The notes under the pieces: generated by a model | What the model was told of the DNA's origin: nothing | Databases searched by the model: none | What the model saw: only the letters and a program-made list of their open reading frames with translations | Position numbers and translations under genes: made by a program | Assembly: GCF_900111005.1 (NCBI RefSeq) | Contig: NZ_FOFV01000007.1 | Location: 1 to 64,000, forward strand | Reading direction: 5' to 3' | Source of the DNA: Lentzea albida | Lineage (GTDB): Bacteria; Actinomycetota; Actinomycetes; Mycobacteriales; Pseudonocardiaceae | DNA: 64,000 nt | Part shown: in pieces, positions 1 to 8,100 of the stretch | Numbering within the stretch: the first letter of the stretch is position 1 | Layout of the letters: each line of letters begins with the position of its first letter

Positions 1-518
<518 letters not shown>

Positions 519-530
519 TCCGACGGCCGA

Positions 531-559
531 GCGGCACGGCGCCTCGGGCGCCGTGCCGC
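531..559 (+). terminator. Hairpin terminator after DAHP synthase
   Basis: A perfect 13-bp stem (531-543 with 547-559) and a 3-nt TCG loop lie 12 bp after the stop codon. No T-run follows, as is usual for actinomycete terminators. Confidence 0.75.
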
Positions 560-565
560 GGCGCC

Positions 566-593
566 AGGTGTACCTGGTCTTGAGGTTGGTGAC
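566..593 (+). repeat. IS481 left inverted repeat
   Basis: Two conserved 8-bp blocks, AGGTGTAC and TTGGTGAC, are separated by 12 bp and match the reverse complement of 1598-1625 with the same spacing. Confidence 0.7.
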
Positions 594-1518
594 TGAACGC
601 GGCTGATGGCGGGCGCCCGTGGAGTGCGTGGTGACCGCGTTCAGTGTTGTGGTGATCGAGCCAGGGCGCCAGCGCGGCGGTGCTGCATCGTTGTCGAGGA
701 GGACGTCGTGGTGGGCCCACTCGGCCTGCAGGGTGCGGTTGAACCGCTCGACTTTGCCGTTCTGCCAAGGGCAATGCGGCTTGACGGCCTTGTGGCGAGC
801 GCCGATCGCGGCGGAGAAGTCGCGTGAGATCACGTGGTTCTCGGCGTTGTCGGTCAGCACGCGAGGAACACGCTGCATGCCGTGCTCGCCGAGCCAGGCG
901 CCCGCGCGAAGCAGGAAACCCGCGCAGGTGCCACCACGTTCGTCGGCGAGACTTCGGCGTAGGCGAGACGGGAATGGTCGTCGACCGCGGCGTGGACGTA
1001 GTCGTGGCCCAGGCCCCGTATCGAGCGGGGCTTCGGGCCGCGGCGTGGGCGCGCCAGCCGCCTCCAGGCGGGATCCTGCCGATCTTCTTGACGTCCAGGT
1101 GCAGCAAGGTCGCCCGCGTGCGGGTGTTCGCAGCGGCGGGTGGTGTGCCGGGTGGCGCGGATCCGCTGTCCGGTCAGCGGATCGCGCTCGGCAAGCCATG
1201 GCGGGCCAGCACACGTGACACGGTGCGAGCGGGCACGCCGGTGTGGGCGGTGATCCGAGCCGGTCCGCAACGCAGCTCGCCGCGCACCGCCACGACCTGG
1301 TGCTCAGCCGAGGTCCGCGACGGCATGCGATGAGGCCTGCTGGACCGGTCGACCAGGCCAGCAGGAGCCTCGTCGCTGAAGCGGCGAACACAGCGGTGCG
1401 CGCATTGCCGTGACACACCGAGTTCTTCGGCCACGTGCGCGACCGGTCTGCCGGCGGCGACTCGCTGACCAAGGACCAGGCGTCCGCGCAGGGTCAGGCG
1501 GGCGTTGGCGTGTCCCAT
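590..1518 (-). pseudogene. IS481 transposase, multiply frameshifted
   Basis: The N-terminal 114 residues (1518 down to 1174) read as an IS481 helix-turn-helix region ending ARHGLPSAIR. The following segments lie in other frames: ERDPLTGQRIRATRH and GHDYVHAAVDDHSRLAYAEV in one, MLHLDVKKIGRIPPGG in a second, and VLTDNAENHVIS with PWQNGKVERFNRTLQ (the DDE core) in a third. At least three shifts are needed to join them, so no intact enzyme can be made. The C-terminal part ends close to the left inverted repeat. Confidence 0.85.
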
Positions 1519-1597
1519 CGAGGCCTCCGGCTGTGGTGACTGACTTCGCCATCACCACCGCACCCGGAGGCCTCACCCATGATCAAGCCGACACACC

Positions 1598-1625
1598 GTC
1601 ACCAATGTGTCGGCCGAGTACACCT
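1598..1625 (-). repeat. IS481 right inverted repeat
   Basis: This is the mirror of 566-593. Its last two bases form part of the TAG stop codon of the neighbouring oxidoreductase gene. Confidence 0.7.
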
Positions 1626-2574
1626 AGACCGGCCCCAGGCTCCTGACGTGGCCGACGGGGTCCTCACCGGTCGGGACCAAGGCGATGATCGGGGTCGACA
1701 GACCACTGTCCACATAAGACTGGATCCGGTCGCGGCAGGCCTCCGGCGCGCCGTGCACGACGAGGTCGTCGACCACCTCGTCGGGGATCAGCTCCAAGGC
1801 CTCGCGCCGGTCGCCGCGGTTCCAGGCGTCCTGCATCGGTCTGAGCGCCTCACCGCGGCCGAGCCAGTCCTGGAAGGCGGCGTAGGCGGGCACGGTCAGG
1901 TAGCCCGCGACGAGTCGCCGGCCGAGCCGGCGTGCCAGCGCACCGTCGGTGGTGGGACAGACGAAGATCCGGGCCGCCAGCTCCACACCGTGACCGACTT
2001 CCTCCCGTATCCGGCACACGTCGCCGGGAGCGAGCCAGTTGGTGATCGCGGCGTCGCCCTCCTTCGCGGCCAGCCGCAGCATCTCCGGCCTCAGGGCGGC
2101 CACCGCGATCGGCGGCACCGGATCCACCGGGTTCTCCAGGCGGAAACCGTCGACCGAGAACGTCTCGTACGTCTCGGTCACCTTCTCGCCGCGCAACGCC
2201 GGCCGCAGGAACCGCAGCGTGTCGCGGACCCTGCGGAGAGGGGTGGTGTACTCCGCGGCGTTCCACCCCTGCACGATCACCTTCGACGACGCGCCGATCC
2301 CCAGCACGAACCGGCCGGGTGCCAGGCCCGCGACGGTCGCCGCGTTCATCGCCAGGAGCGCCGGACCGCGGGTGTAGACGGACGCCACCGCGGTGCCCAG
2401 CCGAAGCTGCTCCGTCCACTGGGAGGCCAGTGCCAGCGGGGTGAAGGCGTCGGTGCCCGCCTTCTCCGAGGTCCAGACATCGGTGTACCCGAGGTCGGGG
2501 AGCTCCTCGACGATCCCGCGGTGCAGTGCGAGAGGTGCCCCGGGCAAAGGAATGGTGATACCCCACCGGCTCAT
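1624..2574 (-). CDS. LLM-class F420-dependent oxidoreductase
   Basis: The 316-residue protein is a bacterial luciferase-like TIM-barrel flavin/F420 oxidoreductase. Typical blocks are WGITIPLPG at the N-terminus, YTDVWTSEKAGTDAFTPL, RLGTAVASVYTRGPALLAMNA and GRFVLGIGASSKVIVQGWN. The ATG at 2574 follows a strong GAGGAGGG ribosome site. It is the third gene of a leftward operon with the GNAT and deacetylase genes (45-bp gaps). Its stop TAG straddles the IS481 end: one base belongs to the gene and two to the inverted repeat. The original C-terminus may therefore have been cut. The substrate is unknown; oxidation or reduction of a cluster intermediate is possible because the operon carries the shared operator. 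Confidence 0.88.
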   Translation of the reverse strand: MSRWGITIPLPGAPLALHRGIVEELPDLGYTDVWTSEKAGTDAFTPLALASQWTEQLRLGTAVASVYTRGPALLAMNAATVAGLAPGRFVLGIGASSKVIVQGWNAAEYTTPLRRVRDTLRFLRPALRGEKVTETYETFSVDGFRLENPVDPVPPIAVAALRPEMLRLAAKEGDAAITNWLAPGDVCRIREEVGHGVELAARIFVCPTTDGALARRLGRRLVAGYLTVPAYAAFQDWLGRGEALRPMQDAWNRGDRREALELIPDEVVDDLVVHGAPEACRDRIQSYVDSGLSTPIIALVPTGEDPVGHVRSLGPV

Positions 2575-2619
2575 GTGCCCTCCTCGGGTTCCACCGGCCC
2601 GTCCTGGCGCTCGGCGTCC

Positions 2620-3237
2620 TCAGGACGCCGTGGCTCGGTCACTCGCCCGCGGCCGCCAGATCGGGTACAGCGACGGCCCGCCCCGCAGGGTGATCGCCTC
2701 GCCCAGCCGCACCTGGCCGAGCCGCTCGTACAACGCCAGGTTGCGCAGGCAGCTGGCTTCGCCGTACACGCCGGCGTCCGCACCGTCGGCGAGGGCGAAC
2801 TGGGCCTTCTTCAGCTTGGTCCCGAGTCCCTGCCCCTGCCGTCCGGGGACTGTCGAGAGATACGTTCCGTAGAGGTGTGGTGGCACGTTTCGCGGGTGGT
2901 TGTCGTTGAGCAGGTTCATGAACTGCACCGCCCGTTCGGCCTGGTCGCCCAGCCGTTCCTCCAGCAGGCCGATGAGTTCGGCGTGCTCCTGCGCGCTCGG
3001 CAGGACGGACGGCGGGTAGAACAGCGAGACGGCGCTGAAGTCCTCGACCTGCAGGGCGAGGCCGCCACCGGCGAACGTCGACTCCACGATCACCGTGAAG
3101 AACCGCCGGTTGGCTTCCTCGCGGCGGTCGGGATCGGGGAAGATCCAGGAGAACACGGGGTCGTCGTAGAAGGCCCTGGTGTAGACGTCGACGAGGGACT
3201 TGGTCTGGTCCTGGCGAACTTCTTCGATCATCGGCAC
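2620..3237 (-). CDS. GNAT-family N-acetyltransferase
   Basis: The 205-residue protein has the GNAT fold. It has an N-terminal VYTRAFYDDPVFSWIFPD segment typical of small-molecule acetyltransferases, the acetyl-CoA loop YLSTVPGRQGQGLGTKL (motif A, Q/RxxGxG/A) and a C-terminal ASCLRNLALYERLGQV. The GTG at 3237 is preferred because the ribosome site (GAGAGGA) is 9 bases upstream; an in-frame ATG lies two codons later. It sits between the polysaccharide deacetylase (43-bp gap) and the LLM oxidoreductase in one operon. Such enzymes often confer self-resistance or acetylate an amine, but the acceptor cannot be told here. Confidence 0.9.
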   Translation of the reverse strand: MPMIEEVRQDQTKSLVDVYTRAFYDDPVFSWIFPDPDRREEANRRFFTVIVESTFAGGGLALQVEDFSAVSLFYPPSVLPSAQEHAELIGLLEERLGDQAERAVQFMNLLNDNHPRNVPPHLYGTYLSTVPGRQGQGLGTKLKKAQFALADGADAGVYGEASCLRNLALYERLGQVRLGEAITLRGGPSLYPIWRPRASDRATAS

Positions 3238-3280
3238 GGTGTTCGGTCCTCTCGGTTCGGAAACAGGGGTCGGGTGGTCA

Positions 3281-4183
3281 TCACTTCGCCGGAGGTGTCC
3301 GGTGCGTCGCAGCGTGTCGTGCGATCTCGGCGTGGGTGGCCCACCAGACGCCGGTGTGGGAGGCGATGTGCGCCAGCAACTCGTCCAGCACCTTGACGCG
3401 GGACCGGTGGCCGATGATGTGCGGGTGGAGCGCGAGGGTGAACAGGCCGCCTTCGGCGTGGGCCGCGTCGAACTCGTCCTGCCAGATGCGCAGCACTTCG
3501 CGCGGCGCCAGGACCTGCTTTCCCAGGGCGTCGTCAGGGAAGTACGGGGCGTCGTCCCGGATCCAGGACACCGGGACCTCGGTCACGCCGGTCGCCTCAC
3601 CCCGGTGCACGAGCTCGTAGGGCTGGTCGTCGGCCATGAGCGACGAGTCGTACTCGAGGCCGAGCTCTCTGATGATCGGCAGCGTGTGCACCGTGAAGTC
3701 CCAGTACGGGGTGCGCAGACCGACCGGCCGGACACCGGTCGCGGCCTCCAGCGCGTCCGCGCTGTGCAGAGCGAGCTCCCGCTCCTGCTTCGCGGTCAGC
3801 TCACCGCACTTCTCGTGGATCCAGCCGTGCAAGCCGATCTCGTGCCCGTCGGCTCGGACCGCGGTGAGCCCCGCGGGGTCGAGCATGGTCGAGACGACCG
3901 GGTAGAAGAACGTCGCGGGGGCGGAGTGCCGGCGAAGCGTCTCGAGGACGCGCGGCAGACCGACGCGCGCACCGTACTGGCCCTGTGCCAGGAGGCCCGG
4001 CCCCGTCTCGCCGCGGGACAGGGGCAGCGTTTCGTTGTCGACGTCGACCGAGATCGCGACGGCCACGGTCGCGTTCCCCGGCCAGTTCTCCGGGGCCAGC
4101 CGGACACCCGCGTTCGCCTCGCCCACGGCGGACTTCCACTGCCACTCCGCCCACTCCCAAGGTGAAGAACCCGCATTCGGCAA
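3281..4183 (-). CDS. Polysaccharide deacetylase (CE4/NodB-fold) family protein
   Basis: The 300-residue protein carries the CE4 fold: AISVDVDNETLP (metal-binding Asp pair), HEIGLHGWIHEK (metal-binding His region), VGLRTPYWDFT (substrate Arg) and the late FTLALHPHIIGHRSR. No signal peptide or transmembrane segment is visible, so it is probably cytoplasmic and resembles the PuuE/allantoinase-like or small-molecule amide hydrolases of this fold more than wall deacetylases. The start is TTG at 4183, with AAAGG nine bases upstream. It is first in a three-gene operon whose promoter region carries the 16-bp palindrome (4332-4347). Confidence 0.87.
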   Translation of the reverse strand: MPNAGSSPWEWAEWQWKSAVGEANAGVRLAPENWPGNATVAVAISVDVDNETLPLSRGETGPGLLAQGQYGARVGLPRVLETLRRHSAPATFFYPVVSTMLDPAGLTAVRADGHEIGLHGWIHEKCGELTAKQERELALHSADALEAATGVRPVGLRTPYWDFTVHTLPIIRELGLEYDSSLMADDQPYELVHRGEATGVTEVPVSWIRDDAPYFPDDALGKQVLAPREVLRIWQDEFDAAHAEGGLFTLALHPHIIGHRSRVKVLDELLAHIASHTGVWWATHAEIARHAATHRTPPAK

Positions 4184-4304
4184 GTCTCAGAACCTTTCTC
4201 GCTCGAGCGGCACGGTGTCGGCGAACCTCTCCGCCGGAACTCACCGCCGGCAGGCGCCCACCGCTCCGGGAAGGTGTGATCACCCTTCGGCCGGGATGCG
4301 AACG

Positions 4305-4348
4305 ACGCTAGCCAGCCCGGCGGCGTCCGCACTGCGGAAGCCCGCAGT
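4305..4348 (-). promoter_or_regulatory. Operator/promoter 1 (deacetylase operon)
   Basis: The near-palindrome ACTGCGGAAGCCCGCAGT (4331-4348) lies exactly 21 bp from TAGCGT (bottom strand, 4310-4305), which fits a -10 hexamer. The palindrome then covers the -35 position, as expected for an activator site. The same arrangement occurs at three other leftward promoters in the window. Confidence 0.75.
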
Positions 4349-4385
4349 CCTGTTGCCGAACCGGGCGCGGGCGCTGACCGCGGAC

Positions 4386-4402
4386 ACTGCGGTTGTCCAC
4401 AG
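4386..4402. promoter_or_regulatory. Secondary operator-like site 1
   Basis: ACTGCGGTTGTCCACAG is a degenerate version of the main palindrome, ~55 bp further upstream of the deacetylase promoter. Each of the four operator regions has such a second copy. Confidence 0.5.
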
Positions 4403-4559
4403 CGCAGACCGCACAGGCACATCCGGTCGACACACATGTCCACTTCGGACGAGGTGGGGCCGCCAGAAGCTGCTGTCCTCCGCATCGACGGTGCGAATGA
4501 CCCGTGAAAAGACCGAAATGCCGATGTCGCGAGTGGACGGTCATCGCGAGGATGATCAC

Positions 4560-5114
4560 ATGATCTTCGCTCTTCCCGCCGGGGTGCTGCTCGGCGTGCT
4601 GACCAACCTCGGACAGGGCGTCCTGCTCGGCAGCTCCAACTCCCTCGCCAACTCCGGCGCCGTCTGGGTCGTCGCCGCGTTCGTCGCCGGCTCGTGGTCG
4701 CGGCGCCCGGTCCTCGCCGGCACGCTCACCCAGGTGGGTGCGGTCGTCGGCTACTACGGCTACGCCGAGCTGGGGCGCGACGGCATGGGCGGCCTGTACG
4801 CCCCCTCGGTGTGGCTGGCGCTGGCGTTCGTCGCCGGACCGCTCTTCGGCACAGCCGGCGCCTGGTGGCGGCACGGGCAGGCCTGGCGGCACTGGACGGG
4901 CGCGGGGGTCCTGGGTGCGGTGTTCGGGATGGAAGGCCTGTGGCACCTGTTCGTGCTCGGCTACCGCGACACCGGGTTCGTCGCCTGCGCGCTCGCCGTG
5001 GCGCTGCCGTTGCTGATCGCCCGCAGCCGGTGGCGGGCCCTCGCGGTCTCGGCCGCGCTGTCGCTGGTCGCGCTCGGCTGCCTGCTGCTGATCTCGGCCG
5101 TGACCGGCCTGTGA
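4560..5114 (+). CDS. Small integral membrane protein (DUF6518-like)
   Basis: The 184-residue protein is almost entirely hydrophobic and has about six transmembrane helices, for example ALPAGVLLGVLTNLGQGVL, GAVWVVAAFVAGSW, SVWLALAFVAGPLF and LSLVALGCLLLISAV. It resembles the actinobacterial DUF6518 proteins, which have no assigned function. The ATG at 4560 is chosen because GAGG sits 8 bases upstream. It is the only rightward gene between the deacetylase operon and the iterative PKS and ends at a strong hairpin. Confidence 0.72.
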   Translation: MIFALPAGVLLGVLTNLGQGVLLGSSNSLANSGAVWVVAAFVAGSWSRRPVLAGTLTQVGAVVGYYGYAELGRDGMGGLYAPSVWLALAFVAGPLFGTAGAWWRHGQAWRHWTGAGVLGAVFGMEGLWHLFVLGYRDTGFVACALAVALPLLIARSRWRALAVSAALSLVALGCLLLISAVTGL

Positions 5115-5131
5115 GCCTCGGCTGCCGGTAC

Positions 5132-5179
5132 GCGGCGAGCCCGCGGCACGACCACCACGTCGTGCCGCGGGCTCGCCGC
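5132..5179. terminator. 21-bp bidirectional hairpin terminator
   Basis: Perfect 21-bp arms (5132-5152 and 5159-5179) with a 6-nt CACCAC loop lie between the convergent membrane-protein gene and the iterative PKS gene. Confidence 0.9.
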
Positions 5180-5186
5180 TACGAGC

Positions 5187-8100
5187 TCACCGCGCCACCG
5201 CCGCGGCGAGGTAGCGCGTCAGGGCCGCCGGTGTGGGATGGGTCCAGAGGATGCCGGCGGGCAGCTCGATCCCGGTGCCGTGCTGGAGCTTGCCCCGGAT
5301 CGCGATGCCCATGACCGAGTCCAGGCCGATGTCCGAGAACGGCCGGTCGGCTTCGACCCGCTGCTCCGGCACACCGGTCTCGGCCGCCACCACGCTCCGG
5401 ATGACGGCCATCGCCGCGTCGGCCACCTCGTCCGCGGGCAGGTCGCGCAGGAGGGTGATCGACTCCGTCGCCGCTCCCCCGCCCGTCGTGCCGCTCTGGG
5501 GATCGCGGACGTGTTCGAACAGCGCGCGCCGTCCTCCCGGCGGTGGCGTGGTGGGCCTGACCACCAAGGCGTAGCCGTCGTCCGTGGTGTGCAGGCAGTT
5601 CCACACGCGCAGCGCCTCGGACGGGGTGATGTCGCCGAAGCCCTGGGCCTCCATGCTCTGCAGCCCGTCGGCGGTGAGCTTGCCCATGCCGGTGTCGCGC
5701 CAGACCGTCCAGGCGATCGAGGTGGTGTTGCCGCCGAGGTGCCTGCGGTGTGCGGCCAGGCCGTCCAGGAACGAGTTGGCGGCGGCGTAGGCGGTGCAGC
5801 CGGGCAGCACGACCAGTGGTGCGGTGGAGGAGAACAGCACCATCTCGTCGATGCTCCCCGGCGGGAACAGCTCGTGCAGCACCAACGCCCCGCGCACCTT
5901 GGCGTGCAACGTCTCCCGGATCGAGTCCTCGTCCAGGTCGTCCACCAGGCGGCCGTGCACGGCCCCGGCCGTGTGGACCACGCCCGCGATGGGCGGCATG
6001 TGGAGGGAGTCGGTCATCAGCACCGCTCGCGCGGCGACGGCGTCGGTCACGTCCAAGGCGATCGGGAGGACGGTCACTCCCTGGCTTTCGAGCTCCTCGA
6101 CCACGCTGATGGCGTGCCGGGTGGCCTCGTCGTGCCGCTCGTTCCAGGTGGACCGCCGTGGCAGTCCCCGCCGGCTGGTCAGGACCAACCGGCGGGCGCC
6201 GCGTGAGCAGAGGTGTCGCGCCGCTTCCAGGCCGAGAGCCCCGAGACCACCCGTCACCAGGTAGGTGGCGTCGGGTCGCAGGTTCACCGGTGGCGTCCGG
6301 GCACGGTCCGGGCGGGGCACGACGCGTCCGGCGAGCAGTCCGCCGTTCCGGATGACCAGCCAGTCCTCGGCAGGGGGATCGGCGAGGACTCGCGCCACCA
6401 GCTCGAACGCGGCGTCGTCGTCGCCTTCCTCCAGGTTCAGCACGCCACCGCGCAGCTCGGGGTGCTCGGAGGCGATCACCCGCGCGGCTCCCCACAGGGG
6501 CCGGTGGGTGAGTCCCGAGGGGACCTCGCAGGCCAACGCCTCGCGGGTGAGGACCCACAACCTGGTCCCCGGCCGGTCGGCCCCGACCGCGGCCCTGGTC
6601 ACGTCGGCGAGCTCGGCCAGGTGGCGAACGACGACGTCGTACTCGTGCCCCGGGCCGGAGAACGGGGCGAGGTACACCACGTGGTGGGGCTCGTCACCCG
6701 CGGGAGGGACGATGTCCCGGGCGGCCTTGACGAGCGTGCACCGCAGGCCGGCGCGCACGAGGTGTTCCGCGAGCCGTTCCGCGACCACCGAGGGTTCGGT
6801 CGAGACCAGCGTGACCGCGGCCGCGGGCGTCTCGGTGACCGGGACCTCCAGCGGTTGCCAGGACAGTCCGTGCAGGAACGTCCTCGGATCGGCGAGCACG
6901 GTCTGGTCCGCCTCGAGAACCCCGAACCGCAGTCCGGTCACCCTGGCGACCGACTGCCCGTCGTCCCCGCGCAGGTCCAGGTCGACGACGTCAACGGTGC
7001 CGCCACGCAGCCGGGCGACCAGGTGGACGGAGGACGGGGCGGGGCCGGACCACTCGACCGACTCGACGGAGGCCGGCATGCGGAAGACGCCCTGCCGGGC
7101 CAGCGGGAGCGAGGACAACGTGGTGGCGGCGTCGAGGACCACCGCCCAGTGCGGCGCACGGCCAGGCGTCGAGACGGTCGCGTGCACCACCTGGTCGTCG
7201 TGCCGGAGGTGGTCCACCTGCCAGTCGAAGGCCAGTCCCGACACCCCCAGCGGCCGCAGCAGGTCGAGCACCTCGCCGGGGCCGACGGGGAGCGCCGGGA
7301 GCACGGGGGCCGCGGGCACCTCGACCGAGTCGGCGCGCACGGTGACGGCACCGCCGTCGCGCGCGGACGTGTGCGTGGTCCAAGACGTCTCCTCGGACGC
7401 CTCCCGCAGGCGGGAGGACAGCACCGCCCTGCCGTCCTGGCACACGACCTGGACGGAGCGGTCCTGCTCGGCCGGCACAGGTGTGTGCAGGACGACGTCG
7501 CGGAGGTGACGAGGTCCGTCGGCGTCGCCCGTGATGGCGTCGGCGAGCGTGCAGAACAGGACGGAGGCCGGAACGATGTCCACGCCGTGCACGGTGTGCG
7601 GAGCGTCGTACGGCCTGGTCTCGGGTGACAGGGTCGTCTGCCACACGGCCGAGGGCGGCACGGTGGCCGCTGTCAGCCGGGAACCGAGCAACGTGAAGGA
7701 ACGGGGGTCGTGGCCTCCTGTCCCCCGGTCCGAAGGGGCCTCCGGAAGCCAGTACCGGTTGTGCTGCCAGGCCGTGCGCGGCAACGCGACGGCCGCCGAG
7801 CGGGGCCAGTGGGCCCGCCAGTCGACGCGGACTCCGGCGCAGTGCAGCCTGCCCAGCTGTCCGGTCATCTCCGCGAGTGCCGGCTGCGCGCGACGCAGCG
7901 AGTGCGCGGCGGTGACCGCGAGAACGGACAGCGACTCCGCGATCTGGGCGATGTTGTGGACGACGACGGGATGCGGTGAGATCTCCAGGAAGTGGCGGTG
8001 CCCGTCCTCGACCGCCGCTTCCACCCCCGCCGCGAAGCGCACGGGACGTCTGAGGTTCTGCTGCCAGTACGAGGAGTCCCGCGGCGCTTCGGAACGCGGG

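Larger units (their letters stand above)
566..1625 (-). mobile_element. IS481-family element, decayed
   Basis: The element is bounded by imperfect inverted repeats. AGGTGTAC, 12 bp, then TTGGTGAC (566-593) is mirrored by GTCACCAA, 12 bp, then GTACACCT (1598-1625). The ~1,060 bp length and a single DDE transposase fit IS481. No flanking target-site duplication is visible (the five bases on each side differ), so the insertion is old or its flanks have changed. Confidence 0.75.
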
